Shown here: positions 1-10,870 of the stretch, piece by piece | How the letters are laid out: the number at the start of each line of letters is the position of its first letter | Numbering within the stretch: the first letter of the stretch is position 1 | Position numbers and translations under genes: made by a program | Notes under the pieces: generated by a model | The model's database searches: none | Told to the model about the DNA's origin: nothing | What the model saw: the letters and a program-made list of their open reading frames with translations, nothing else | Assembly: GCA_028023455.1 (NCBI GenBank) | Contig: JAQFVV010006275.1 | Location: forward strand, 680,001-744,000 | Origin: Epiperipatus broadwayi | Taxonomy: Eukaryota; Onychophora; Udeonychophora; Euonychophora; Peripatidae | Reading direction: 5' to 3' | Length of the DNA stretch: 64,000 bases

Positions 1-3
1 TAA

Positions 4-309
4 ACGAAATATGACAAAAAGGCAAATCAATCTAAATTATTTAATTTGAAAGAATGTATCAAAAAAGCATCATACCCAGAAATTAGACTCTCGTTAATTC
101 TTGATCATCTATTGTGGATTACTAGATGTAAGCTAGTATTTAATCATCAAAATTTTAATCCTATTAACTTCATGCTGAACAATATAAAGAAAACAAGAAC
201 AAGAGATAGCCTGATAACCCCTGAGGTTATTTTTACCATGACTTGGGACATGCTGGATTTAATGGCCCAACCAATAGCAAGATGCTCCGAAAAAGAGAAA
301 ACAGACTGA
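4..309 (+). pseudogene. LINE ORF2 C-terminal fragment (tentative)
   Basis: An open frame runs from the stop at 1-3 to the stop at 307-309. The first good start would be near 46, but the frame is open upstream, so this is probably the tail of a longer protein entering from the left edge. It contains the stretch ILDHLLWITRCKLVF followed by a basic segment NNIKKTRTRD. That hydrophobic W..RC pattern with a following Lys/Arg-rich helix is typical of the region after the reverse transcriptase in many non-LTR retrotransposons; this family assignment is inference. There is no catalytic motif in what is visible. If the hAT end at 691 is genuine and its partner lies outside the window, this fragment would be nested inside that hAT element. 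Confidence 0.35.
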
Positions 310-600
310 AATTCGGGAAAACCAAATGAAGGAATGAGAAAACACTGTACAAAATATATACCAAATAACCTTTAACATAATAATGTAATCTTTAATAAAT
401 TATTTTGGAAAAATATGAAACTTTGAACAAACACATACATATAAATATGTTACAGTGAATTTATAATTTCAGTGAGTTTATAATCTGGCTTGACGTTTAG
501 GAGTATTTCAATGTAATTTGTCTCATTATGAGATGTGAATACATACATGGTCACTCTATAATATTTATAATGCAATTAAAATAACACGCAATAACAAATT
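310..600. other. AT-rich non-coding stretch
   Basis: No open frame, repeat or RNA-like structure is visible between the LINE fragment and the hAT end. Confidence 0.5.
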
Positions 601-691
601 TCACGAAATACAATCATTTTTACGAAGTGGTACAATTTAGCGTGATGTATTACCAAGTGGTACGCGAGCCAAAAAAGGTTGGGAAACGCTG
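600..691. mobile_element. hAT-type transposon, right end
   Basis: The segment ends in GGTTGGGAAACGCTG (677-691), whose reverse complement CAGCGTTTCCCAACC is a typical hAT terminal inverted repeat. GTGGTACGCGAGCC lies just inside, as in many hAT ends. It is followed by GTCTAAAT (692-699), exactly the 8 bases found at this point in intact RTE copies, as expected for an 8-bp hAT target duplication. No left terminus is found in the window, so the element must begin to the left of base 1. Confidence 0.55.
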
Positions 692-1377
692 GTCTAAATG
701 ATACAGATGTACCAGTTGATTGGAAGAATGTAGTATTAATATTAATATTTAAAAAAGATGATAAAGAAAATATTAGAAATTACAGATCTATCAGCCTTTT
801 ATCAGTTTTATACAAAAATTGTACCAAGATAATTACAACTCATCTACAGAGAACATTGGATTTCCACCAACCAAGAGAACAAGCTGGATTTAAAACTGGT
901 TTTAGTACAGTAGATCATATCCGGGTATTGAGAGAAGTTATAGAAAGGACAAATGAATATGAATTGCCATTATGCTTTGGATTTGTAGATTATGAAAAGG
1001 CATTTGATTCTATAAACATTTATTCAGTGATTAAATCATTGGATCATGAAGGTATAGAGCCAGGATATTGTCACATTTTAAAGAATATTTATAAAAATGC
1101 AACAATAACAATTAGATTACATAATGATACTGGGAAAGTCAACATTGAGAAGTGTGTAAGACAGGGTGACTCAATATCTACAAAACTTTTTACAGCAGGG
1201 CTGCAAGAAGTATTTTGTGGATTAAAATGGGAATTTAAAGGAGTGAAAGTAAATGGAGATTATTTAAGTTATTTGGATTTCGCAGATGATATAGTTGATT
1301 TTGCAAATAATGCTTTAGAGCTGCAGGAAATGTTGCAGGAGTTATCAGATGAAAGTAGGACTAAAGATAAATGCTAA
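679..1377 (+). pseudogene. RTE reverse transcriptase domain, copy A
   Basis: This 232-residue frame is the best preserved reverse transcriptase of the RTE family in the window. The first seven residues come from the hAT end and target site, so the RTE part starts at about residue 8. Visible motifs: NYRSISLLSVLYK (RT motif 2a) near residue 34; FVDYEKAFD at 102-110 (motif A, catalytic Asp); RQGDSIS at 161-167 (motif B); YLDFADD at 198-204 (motif C, catalytic FADD). All catalytic aspartates are present. It resembles proteins often annotated as craniofacial development protein 2-like, which are RTE polyproteins. The frame ends early by frameshift and lacks the endonuclease, so it cannot make a working polyprotein alone. 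Confidence 0.85.
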
Positions 1378-1995
1378 AAAGACTAAGATTGATTATGATG
1401 AGTTAGAAGTTAACAGCTACAAATACCTTGGTCAGATTATTAATACAGATGGAAACATAATGGATGAAATTAATCATAGAATTAAACTTGGTTGGATTGC
1501 TTTTGGTAGAAATAATTTGATACTAAAAGGAAATATGCCTATGTGTTTGAAAAGGAAGGTTTTTAATGTGTTTTACCAGTTCTTTCTTATGGATCTGAGA
1601 CTTGGACACTTAATAGAAGAACAATATTCAGACTACTCAAAGAAGTATGAAGAGATGCATGTTAGTAGTAACAAGAAGAGATTGAAAATGAAATATATGT
1701 GTAAGAGGACAAACAGGTGTTACTGACCTCATTGAAAAAATTAAAAGACTGAAGTGGTGTTGGGCTGGACATATTGCTAGAAGAGATGATAATAGATGGG
1801 CAATTGAAATCTTAAACTGGATTCCAAAAGATTGTAAAGGACCCAGAAAGAGACTACATGTGAGATGGATGGATGAAATAAAAAAGTGTGCAGGGGTGAT
1901 ATGAATAAGAGAAGCTAAACATTGGAGAAGATGGATTGAACTTAGAGAGACCATCCTGCAGTGATTGATAATGGTTAATGATGTTGATGATGATT
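692..1995 (+). mobile_element. RTE-type non-LTR retrotransposon, copy A (5' part cut off)
   Basis: This is the 3' portion of an RTE element: reverse transcriptase, C-terminal region, then a short 3' end closing in a GTTGATGATGATG tail at about 1995. It starts abruptly at the hAT end. It aligns base for base with copies B (7670-10901) and C (30668-33729) after removal of small indels. RTE elements normally have APE endonuclease, RT and a very short 3' UTR ending in simple repeats, which fits. The frame breaks near 1350-1377 and again after 1726. Confidence 0.85.
1349..1726 (+). pseudogene. RTE post-RT region, copy A
   Basis: This 125-residue frame continues the reverse transcriptase in another phase after a frameshift near 1350-1377. 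It holds NSYKYLGQIINTDGNIMDEI and the following HRIKLGW segment, the thumb region just after the RT palm in this family. It then shifts again near 1630. The rest of the C-terminal domain (a segment similar to WAGHIARRDDNRW) can be read at 1755-1800 in a different frame. It is a decayed continuation of the frame at 679-1377, not a separate gene. Confidence 0.75.
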
Positions 1996-2104
1996 GTTTT
2001 TTTTATCTAAAGTCTACAGACAGTAACTAATTTTTAGAAATATACAAAATGCTTATTTAAAAAAGCATTATTTTATGCATACATGCATATATATGTATAT
2101 TGAA

Positions 2105-3845
2105 ATAGGCTTTCAGTTTTGCTCCTCTTTTCAAATGTATATAATTCTTTACCAGAATGTAAGAGGAATTCAAACCTTAGAGTTAGTGTTAAGAATGATG
2201 ATAGATTATTTTTTAAAACTTAATACCCTAACTAATAATGATCAGACTGATTATACAACCATATTTCCTGACCATCATTCTTATCAAACATGTCTAAGTA
2301 CAGAAAAGATCTACCCCTTGCCACTATAGACATGATTATTATTTTTTAAAAATATCTGCCATACTACAGATTAGAGCACCATCTCTAATATGAGAAACAT
2401 TTGTAGGTCAGCTTCATATCTCTTCCTAGATTCTTAGGGATTAGGCTGTCTTTTTACTATTACTAGCTCAAAAGAAAAACATTGCATTGTGTCACAGGGC
2501 AAGTGTATGTACGTAGCTATATTTAATTAAGTTTGGAATGAGAGAAAAATAGACACTTAAAATAATATAAATATAATAAAACAAAATTTATTTACAATAC
2601 TTAAATACCGTATATATTTACATATTAAAAAAAAATAAAATATACATATATATTTAAGCGAGTATGTATCCATATCAAAGAAAATTCATTTAATTAGATT
2701 GTATTTGACTTATGAACTCCGATATGCTTATATCCAAGTTAAACCTATTATATAATTAATATTAATTAATTATAATAATATAAATGAAGATTGGAAAATT
2801 TTCTATTAGTCAATAAATAGATATCAAAGTTATTTTTAAAAAAATTCGATTATTAATTGAATAAGAAATCAATTTTAAATTATATTTGCTTTAGCTTTCA
2901 TAAAGAAAAAAAAATGTTATTTTATGAAGAAATAAAAAAAAAAAAGTAATATATATCTAAAGAGAAAATAACATGTTAAAAAAAAATTTTTTTTTGACAA
3001 AACAACAGATTCTAATTTAATACTTTATTAAATTATAGATTCAATTTTTTTAAAAAAAATGATCCATAAGACAGTTTTAATATTTAAGGCTTTACTAATT
3101 TGTTTTTTTGAATTATTGTCAGGATTATGCATTCATGAATAGTCAGTCAGAAAGGAGTTATGTGAAAGATGGCAGGTAATAATAATTCTTTATTCTCACA
3201 GGTTAGTGCAAGTAAAAATGAGACATTTCTAAAACTGGATTTTATAGAAAATTACATAATTTGAATAGTGCACCAGTTGAAGTTTTACTCCATGATAAAA
3301 AAAAAAATTCTACTAATGCATAATTTTCCATCTAAGCTCTATTGATAAACTTTACAAATTATCATTCTAATCAGCTTAATTGTATAATGTTGTTATACAG
3401 ATTTATTTGCTGGGTGAAATAATCCAACACTCTTTTACAATAAGAGTATTAAAAAAAATTTAAAACAAACAAAAAAAAAGAAGCTTTCTTCCAAAAGTTT
3501 CTATTCTAAACACACACACAAAAAAAAAAACTAGCATCTTTCACCAATTTTTTCTTCATGAACACTAAGATTGCATGTAATAAATTTCAGCAACTTTATT
3601 ATTTTACATTAATTAAACAAACAAGAAAAAACAGTTACATTCTTTTTTCTCCTCTTTAAAAAAAAAAAAAAAAATATCTTTTGCTGGTATAAATTAGTTT
3701 GAAAGTAAGAAAGAACTTGTGCCTGTTTTAAAAAAAATATTCCGATTCAAGTACATTTACTTATATTATTTCTTTCTCTCTTTTTTTTTTTTTAGCATAT
3801 CTATGTTAGTAAACCTTGTAAGGTCAAACTAGTTTTTTTTTTTTA
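2105..3845 (+). repeat. Duplicated non-coding repeat, copy 1
   Basis: About 1.7 kb that reappears in the same orientation at 7458-7669 plus 10902-12572. Shared landmarks in the same order include GTCTAAGTAC, the GTAGCTATATTTAATTA block (2513 and 11106), GACACTTAAAATAATATAA (2552 and 11150), TTATGTGAAAG (3159 and 11926) and the ACTTATATTATTTCTTT block (3758 and 12481). It codes for nothing visible. It may be an LTR or other dispersed repeat, or a local duplication. Copy 1 is the empty-site version, lacking the RTE and SINE found in copy 2. Confidence 0.75.
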
Positions 3846-4560
3846 ATGAGATGTCTGAACCAGTATATCTTTGCTGTCAAAGAAATGAAAAAATGAAATT
3901 GTTAGTGCACATTTCTATTTTTCATTGCCACAATTACCTCTTATTCTATGTGTATATCTACCAATCAATATCCTACTATAATAAAATTTACAGCGTTACT
4001 TAAACTTTTTTTTCTTGGAAGATCAGGCTAGTATTTGTCTGTCAAGAGAACAAATCTTAACCCACAATGCTAAAATTTTCAAGGATTGCCCACCAATCTT
4101 AAGATACACAATGTAAGCATGGACACCATTAGAGTTAACTCAATCTTAACATAATAGGAAACAACAATCCAACCAATAAAAATGCATATGAATATAACAT
4201 CCTTTCTCAGTGAATAATGTCAAAGTCTTAGAGGATGATACACATTGAGAACTGATGTTAATGATCCATCGCAATCTTCAACCGTTCTTATTAAAACTTA
4301 GTGGCTAATCTACATTTGTGATATATTTGAACCTATGAAATGCCTTGCTCTTATGACTCAGAGACGTAAAGGCAAATAAAGAATAATACTTCAAAAAAAA
4401 AAAAGAGTTGTTATAAAGATAAAACTCGACATGAAGTACCATGACAACATCAAGCTCTCAAGTCAATGTCAGAATCCTCATCCCATCACTAATAATGAAG
4501 GAATAATTAAACACTCTCGAAGTACCAAGCTACCTCTTCCCCTCAAAATATAATAGTAAA
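3846..4560. other. AT-rich stretch between repeat copy 1 and gag relic
   Basis: No convincing open frame. On the minus strand this could be the continuation of the gag-like relic or part of its LTR, but I see no recognisable pol motif or LTR terminus. Confidence 0.3.
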
Positions 4561-6150
4561 TTTATATTAATAACAAAAAAAAAATTTCATTCCAAAGTGT
4601 GCATATATCTAACAAGAAATGATTTTACTGATAAATCCTTTAGAAGTTTGGATTCTATCAAGGATAAGTAATAAAATCACAGTCTTTTTGGAATCTACCT
4701 CCTGTTCAGTTCATCAGTCTATTAGGTTCTTCATGCCCAAAGGATTGACATCTTATTCTCTTTTGTCAATTTCTACCTTCATTATTGCTCCCCCCCCCCC
4801 ATCTCTATCACATTGACATAAGTTAGCTCTTTAGATTTATCTTATAATTTATTTGGTTGATTTTTCTGACTTATATCTACAATATGGAGGAATTCTTTTA
4901 CATGTTCTATTAACTATCTATCTGTCCAAGCAGTATCTACTTTATTCTAGAGGGCAAATTATCCAGATAATCTGGTCTTCTGTCATGCTACATGCATCAA
5001 GCATCCTTAATTTGATAACCTGTCTACTAAAAAAATTGAGAATATGTTTCTCCACTTCATATCTTAAATCTTTTTCTCACATTACATGATAACGAATTGC
5101 TTCCTGATGTTTTTCAATCTGGAAGTTTCTTATCAACAATTCTTTATATTTTTGAAAGATATTAGGTAAATCAAATAATGAATTCTAACAAGGCTGTGTA
5201 TTATCTTGTAAATGGTTGGAAGCTGTAGCCAATTTACTCTCCTTTGCCATCAAGTTAAGATCCAAATATTTTCTAAACTATTCAAGTACTGCTCTACAGT
5301 TGGTTCTCCAGCCAAACCTTTAAATATTCTCATTTTTAAGAATTGATTTACACATTATGAACCTTAGAGTTTGAAAGTGTGAATGAATTTTAATCTAGCT
5401 TTTCTGGATTTTTCTCAGTATAATATACACTGCTAGTATTTTCTTGTAAACTTGTTTGTATTGCTTTTATTTTTTATTTTCTCTAGTCAGTGAATTACAG
5501 CTGCTTTAAACTCTTTGTTTTCTGTACAATAATCTTTTATTATTTTTTCATTATTACATTCTTTGTCTTTCACATTCATTTTTAAATCCTTCACTCTTAT
5601 TATTGGTTCATTTATACTTTCTCTGATATCTCTATATTTTTTCTATTTTTTTATTATTATTCTCTTCTATTTGAAGTTTTATCTTTTATTTTTGTTCATC
5701 TTATTTCTTTCTATCTATCCAAATCTTCTCCAAACTCTACATATAGATTCTACTATATTTTGCTTCTCTATTTTTATCTCTTTTCTCACTTCATTTAATC
5801 TCATTATCATTACCTGTTTGTTTTCTTCTTTCATTGCATTTATCATTTCTTTTAATTCTACCATATATTTCTGCTGGCTTTCCTGCATATTTTGTCTCAT
5901 TTTCTGTTGACTTTTCTGCATATCTGGTCTCGTTTTCTGTTGGCTTTTTTGCAAATCTTAGAATTTCAAATTTATTTTTTGTTGACTTTCCACTATCGAA
6001 CTATACAGCATTTGTAAATTTATTGCCAGTGAAATTGTTCCTATAAATTGGCATCCTCTATTTTCAGCCTCTAACTCCCTTAGTTATTCCATCTCTTGCA
6101 AGGCTTTCCATTCCTTTAATTTTGTTTCCATAATCACTGAATTATAGAGA
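4560..6150 (-). pseudogene. Retrotransposon gag-like relic
   Basis: Read on the minus strand from about 6150 to 4560, short frames join into a gag-like protein broken by many stops. First comes a glutamine/lysine-rich part with repeated QKSQQK (5954-5860), then a coiled-coil-like ELKEMINAMKEENKQVMIMR (near 5850). A capsid-like segment follows (about 5260-4990) with FDLPNIFQKYKELLIRNF and LRYEVEKHILNFF, resembling the Ty3/gypsy retrotransposon gag domain. A possible Cys/His remnant (CQSFGHEE) lies near 4740. No protease, RT or integrase follows. Assignment to an LTR-retrotransposon gag is inference from spacing and composition. Confidence 0.5.
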
Positions 6151-6252
6151 ACTATCCTTGTTTTATCCTATTTCTTACTATTTAAATACTTCTCTTGATC
6201 ACCTAAAATTAGTACAATGATATAAATTGATAAATTTTTTCTAAACAAGTTG

Positions 6253-6387
6253 TAATTAAATTCTAAGCACTGGGAATGCTAAAAATAAGGAAAGCTTCAG
6301 TATAGACATATCTAAAAAGTAGCTCTAGTTTTAAGATATGTTTATATTGAAGCTTTATTTATTTTTAGTGCACTTAGAATTTAATTA
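6253..6387. repeat. Small foldback palindrome
   Basis: Arms of about 57 bp (6253-6312 and 6332-6387) are inverted repeats with few mismatches, around a ~19-bp loop. The outer ends read TAATTAAATTCTAAG and its complement. It has no coding capacity. It looks like a tiny MITE or foldback element; the flanks share AAAATTAGTACA (6206 and 6387), which may be coincidental in such AT-rich DNA. Confidence 0.6.
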
Positions 6388-6493
6388 AAATTAGTACAGA
6401 ATATTTTATTTGCATTTTATTTAATTACTCACATAAGATTAGAATACAAAACTATATTTTATTTAATCATATCACAAAAAAAATTAGTACATA

Positions 6494-7034
6494 GTCTATA
6501 CCAGTGGTCTTCAACCTTTTCACACCTACGGACCGGTAAAAATAAGGATAAGGTTCCGTGGATCAGCAAAAATAACGATAAGATTTCGCAGACTGGCAGA
6601 AGTCTATAGATAAATTTTTTTAAAAGATAAGCATAATTGTTATAACTGATCAAAACAACAATGTTAAATATATAAGATAAAGTTTTATATATATGGAGTT
6701 TATATAATAAAAAACTTTTTCTTTAATTTTTTTAGAAAAGTAATAAAAAATTTAATTCTACCCCCCCTCCCCCCATAAACATCTGTGATAACTAGAAAAA
6801 CAAATTAATTTATGAACAATTGATTAGATTTTGTTTTCGTTCTGTTTTTTTTTTTAATTGGGTAAAAATGAGATGAAAAAATAAATAAAAATTGGCTATA
6901 TTAATTAAAAGTTTAAACTCTGATTATTTATTATTACAAACTTTTTACTGCCCGTCTAGCATGCGGACCTGCAGAAAAGTTCCGCGGCCTGGTGCCGGGC
7001 TGCGGACCAAGGGTTGAAGAACACTGGTCTATAC
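6494..7034. mobile_element. Non-autonomous hAT element (MITE) with target duplication
   Basis: The element spans 6502-7026 (525 bp). It begins CAGTGGTCTTCAACC and ends GGTTGAAGAACACTG, terminal inverted repeats matching 14 of 15. Both sides carry a perfect 8-bp direct repeat GTCTATAC (6494-6501 and 7027-7034), the hAT signature. Inside each end lie GGACCGGT and the related TGCGGACC / CCGCGGCCTGG boxes, seen in subterminal regions of many animal hAT families. No transposase is encoded; the middle is AT-rich filler. The perfect duplication suggests a fairly recent insertion. Confidence 0.92.
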
Positions 7035-7310
7035 TATTATTATGTAGCATCCTCCAATTTAGTCTCTGCCTTCACTACTATCTTACTTAATTAATTACAT
7101 CTAACTGTATTTTTATTTCATTTACTAGTGCCACATTTCTTTCATTTTATTAATTCAGCCCTAATTATTATTTTTCTATTATTTCGGCACTAAATTATAT
7201 GGTAATCACAAATTGCCTAATACATTGTACATCAAATGAAAGACTGCTATCTCAGGTAAATTGCTTCATTCATACCACAGTTTTCCAAATGAAACTGGCT
7301 TATCTCATGT

Positions 7311-7502
7311 CTAGAGAGTGGTAAATAAATGTATTCAAGCCTCATGTTTAAGATTCCAAATAAACGGTGCCTACAATTTTGCTCATCCTTTTGAATATAT
7401 ATCACATCTAGAGAGTGGTAAATAAATTTTTCAAGCTCCATATTTAAGATGCCAAATGAAATGAACCTTCACTTTTGCTCTTCTTTTCAATCATATATAA
7501 TT
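7311..7502 (+). repeat. 97-bp tandem duplication
   Basis: Two head-to-tail units (7311-7407 and 7408-7502) each start CTAGAGAGTGGTAAATAAAT and diverge moderately. The second unit merges into the start of repeat copy 2. Confidence 0.8.
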
Positions 7503-7669
7503 CTTTATGCTAATATAAGAGGGTTCAAACCCTGGAGTTAATGAGTGTTAAGAATAACAATAGATTATTTTTTAAAACTTAATATTCTAATTAATGATGA
7601 TTAGATTGTGTATTCAACCACATTTCATGACCATCACTCACACCAGATATGTCTAAGTACATAGAGAAT

Positions 7670-8145
7670 TGGCTGCAGAAAGGAGTTTGCTGTTAACTGA
7701 AAGGAGACCCTTTGATTCCTCTTGGAGGCCTTAAAGGAACCGAGCAGGGCAAATTTCTAATGTCCACTCCATATGTTCTTGTCATTGCAGCTGTTATTAC
7801 TATGTGATTATTCATATAGTATAAGAACATGGATGGGCTGCTCACCAACATGCATTAGCCAGCGTGATGAGTTTATTGGCTTTTTACCTCTGAGTTTAAG
7901 ATCAAGAAACACCATGGTCTTTCTTCTCAGTTGCCTGATAAGGCAGAATGAATGTTTGTGTAAATGATATTTTCCCAATAGATATATACAATTATGAGAG
8001 ACAAAAATAAATCATGGCCCTTATTCCCAGGAAGCTGTAAAGTCACCAACCAAGGCAGCTGTCGGTGGCCAAAGGCAGAGGGTGCTAAGAATTCTCTGAT
8101 TGTGGAGCCAGGCTGCCATTTGATGATGACTTTTTATTTAGGTAC
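7670..8145 (+). other. RTE 5' leader, copy B
   Basis: Starts GGCTGCAGAAAGGAGTTTGC and includes ACACCATGGTCTTTCTTCTC. The same leader appears at 30668-31110 (copy C) and, on the minus strand, at about 28600-29014 (copy E). It probably acts as 5' UTR and internal promoter, which is inference. The 64-residue open frame at 7773-7967 lies in it but is not kept open in the other copies. Confidence 0.6.
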
Positions 8146-8149
8146 TTAC

Positions 8150-9050
8150 AACTGTAGATCTTTCAAGTGAAGGAAGATTGCAAGAATTAGAACTGTCTTA
8201 TATTAAATGGGCCATTATTGGACTTTGTGAAGTTAGAAGAAAAGGTGAAGAGACAATTGATTTGGACATGTACTCTATTATAAAGGCACAAATATTGGAA
8301 ATACAAGTGGAGTAGGATTCATCATAAATGAAAAGTGGAAGAACAACATTGTGGAGATTGATGGTGTATCAGACATGAGTGGCAAGATTAGTTATACAAC
8401 TTAATAGCAGATATCAAATGCAGATAATTCAGGTTTATGCCCCAACAAGTGCTCATAGTGAAGAAGTAGTAGAAGATTTTTATACGGATGTACAAAAGAC
8501 TTTCGATCAGAGTAAACAACTTTTTTAAATTGTTATGGGAGACTTTAATGCTAGAATTGGTAAACAAATGAAAGATGAAAGTGCTGTAGGTAATTTTGGT
8601 TATGGTAATAGAAATGAGAGAGCACATAGACTAGTGGAGTTTGCTGAAAAAGAAAAACTATATTATGAATTCTTTTTTTGAGAAAAGTGTTAAAAGGAAA
8701 TGGACATGGAAGGATCCCAATGAAGGTACAGCAGAATTGGATTATATTTTGACTAACAGAAAATACATATTTCAAGATTGTAATGTTCTTAATAAATTTA
8801 ACACAGGAAGTGATCATTGATTAGTAAGATGTAAGATACATGTTAATGCAAAACTAGAGAGACAAAAATTATTAAGAAAAACAATTTTTACCGTTGATAT
8901 TCCTAATCTTCAGAAACATCCAAATGAATTTAAATTAGAACTTACAAATCAGTTTCAAGTATTAGTAGATTTTGAACGTGATTCAGATTTGAATGAAATT
9001 AATATGAAAATAACTGATACACTTTTAAAAACTGCAACAAAGATAGCTGG
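8150..9050 (+). pseudogene. RTE APE-type endonuclease, copy B
   Basis: Joining short plus-strand frames gives an apurinic-endonuclease-like domain, the nuclease that nicks target DNA for target-primed reverse transcription. Recognisable pieces in order: IIGLCEVRRKGEE (8215-8255, carrying the catalytic Glu position), MQIIQVYAPTS (near 8420), MGDFNARIG (8537-8563, catalytic Asp/Asn), TWKDPNEGTAELDYILT (8704-8754) and GSDH (8808-8819, terminal Asp-His). The frame is broken by several indels and by a stop straight after GSDH. The minus-strand frames at 8388-8817 are shadows of it. Confidence 0.8.
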
Positions 9051-9066
9051 TAGAAAATAGTAGCAA

Positions 9067-9405
9067 TTGACCAATAAAATTTCTACTGAGACTAGAGAAT
9101 TTATGAAGAAAAGAAGGAATATGAAGATATACAAAAATGATACATTAAAAAGGATTGAATATCTCGAATTTTGTAAAATGGTACGGAAAAGAGTTGAAAA
9201 TGATATAAGAAAGTATAACTGTGAACTAGCAATGAAAGCTGTAGAAGAAAATAAAAGTCTCAAGAATGTAAAACAACATTTTGGTATTGGTGGGAAATTT
9301 ATATCTGCAATAAGAAAAAAAGTTGGAATTATTAATAAAAAGAGAGATGACATTATGAAATGGGTAGAATTTCTATTACATTTTCTGAATTGCCCAGAAT
9401 TTTAA
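9067..9405 (+). pseudogene. RTE linker between endonuclease and RT, copy B
   Basis: A 112-residue frame, rich in Lys, Arg and Glu and probably helical, lying between the endonuclease and the reverse transcriptase as in other RTE polyproteins. Near its middle is VEENKSLKNVKQHFGIG, a segment also found in copy C at about 32150-32220. It runs out just before the frame that holds KGKAPGNDGIIIDILKE (9436-9490), the start of the RT fingers. No catalytic residues are expected here. Confidence 0.7.
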
Positions 9406-9419
9406 ATGAAGAAGTGAAA

Positions 9420-10250
9420 CATGCAATTTAATGTATGAAGAAAGGAAAGGCTCCAGGTAATGATGGAATTATAATTGATATATTAAAAGAAGTAGGTGAA
9501 GAAATAGAAATTTTTTTAGCAAAGTTATATACCAAATGTCTAAATGATAAAGATGTACCAGATGATTGGAAGAATGCAGTAATAATATTAATATTTTAAA
9601 AAGGTGATAAAGAAAATATTAGAATTTACAGACCTATCAGCCTTTTATAAGTTTTATACAAAATTTTTACCAAGATAATTACAACTCGTCTACAAAGAAC
9701 ATTGGATTTCCACCAACCAAGGGAACAAGCTGGATTTAAAAGTGGTTTTAGTACAGTAGATCATATCCAGGTATTAAGAGAAGTTATAGAAAGGACAAAT
9801 GAATATGAGTTGCCATTATGTTTTGGATTTGTAGATTATGAAAAGGCATTTAATTCTGTAAGCATTTCTTCAGTGATTAAAGCATTGGATCATCAAGGTA
9901 TAGATTCAGGATATTGTCATATTTTAAAGAATATTTATAAAAATGCAACAGCAACAATTAGATTACATAATGATACTGGGAAAGTCAACATTGAGAAAGG
10001 TGTAAGATAAGATGACTCCCTATCTCCAAAACTTTTTACAGCAGTGCTGCATGAAGTATTTTCTGGATTAAAATGGGAAACTAAAGGAGTGAAAGTAAAT
10101 AGAGATTATTTAAGTCATTTAGATTTTGCAGATGATCATAGTTGTTTTTGCAAATAATGCTTCAGAGCTGCAGGAAATGTTGCAGGAGTTATCAGATGAA
10201 AGTAGGAAAATATGACTAAAGATAAATGTTAAAAAGACTAAAGTAATGTT
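9420..10250 (+). pseudogene. RTE reverse transcriptase, copy B
   Basis: The RT domain is spread over at least three frames. KGKAPGNDGI opens it (9436), DDWKNAVIIL follows (9561) and a stop at about 9596 breaks the frame. The longest piece, 9702-10010, reads MDFHQPREQAGFKSGFSTVD and later FVDYEKAFNS. Here motif A has Asn in place of the usual second Asp of KAFDS. Motif B is interrupted: the codon after GVR is a stop at 10008-10010. Motif C (DFADD, near 10120-10135) is followed by a one-base frameshift. The product could not be active. Confidence 0.85.
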
Positions 10251-10268
10251 TAATCGATTGCTCAAAAT

Positions 10269-10870
10269 ATGAAAATAAAGATTGATTATGATGAATTAGA
10301 AGAAGTTAACAGTTACAAATATCTTAGTCAGATTATTAATACAGATGGAAACATAATGGATGAAATTAATCATAGAATTAAACTTGGTTGGAGTGCTTTT
10401 GGTAGAAATAACTTGATACTAAAAGGAAATATGCCTATGTGTTTGAAAAGGAAGGTTTTTAATAAATGTGTTTTACCAGTTCTTACTTATGGATCTGAGA
10501 CTTGAACACTTAATAGAAGAGCAATACAGAGACTCCAGACCACTCAAAGAAGTATGGAGAAATGCATGTTGGGAGTAACAAGAAAAGATCGAAAACTCAA
10601 TGTATGAGTAAAAGAACAAACAGGTGTTACTGACCTCACTGAAAAAATTAAAAGATTGAAGTGGAGTTGGGCTGGACATATTGCTAGAAGAGATGATAAT
10701 AGATGGACAATTGAAATCTTAAACTGGATTCCAAGAGATTGTAAAAGACCCAGAAAGAGACCACATGTGGATGGATGGATGAAATAAGAAAGTGTGCAGG
10801 GGTGATGTGGAGAAGAAAAGCTAAAGATCGGCGAAGATGGATTAAACTTGGTGAGACCTTCATCCTGCTG
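10269..10870 (+). pseudogene. RTE C-terminal region, copy B
   Basis: The frame 10269-10505 holds NSYKYLSQIINTDG and LPVLTYGSET, matching copy A after its RT palm. A TGA then interrupts it at 10503-10505. Further pieces up to about 10870 read as RRAIQRLQTTQRSM and KRLKWSWAGHIARRDDN, the usual tail of RTE polyproteins. Its last residues end within 40 bases of the TGATGATGA tail, so the 3' UTR is very short. Confidence 0.75.

Noticed and set aside
4789-4800. C12 homopolymer
   Set aside because: Simple slippage tract within the gag relic; no function inferred.
5563-6046. Plus-strand Phe/Leu-rich frames
   Set aside because: They are the antisense of the gag-like relic.
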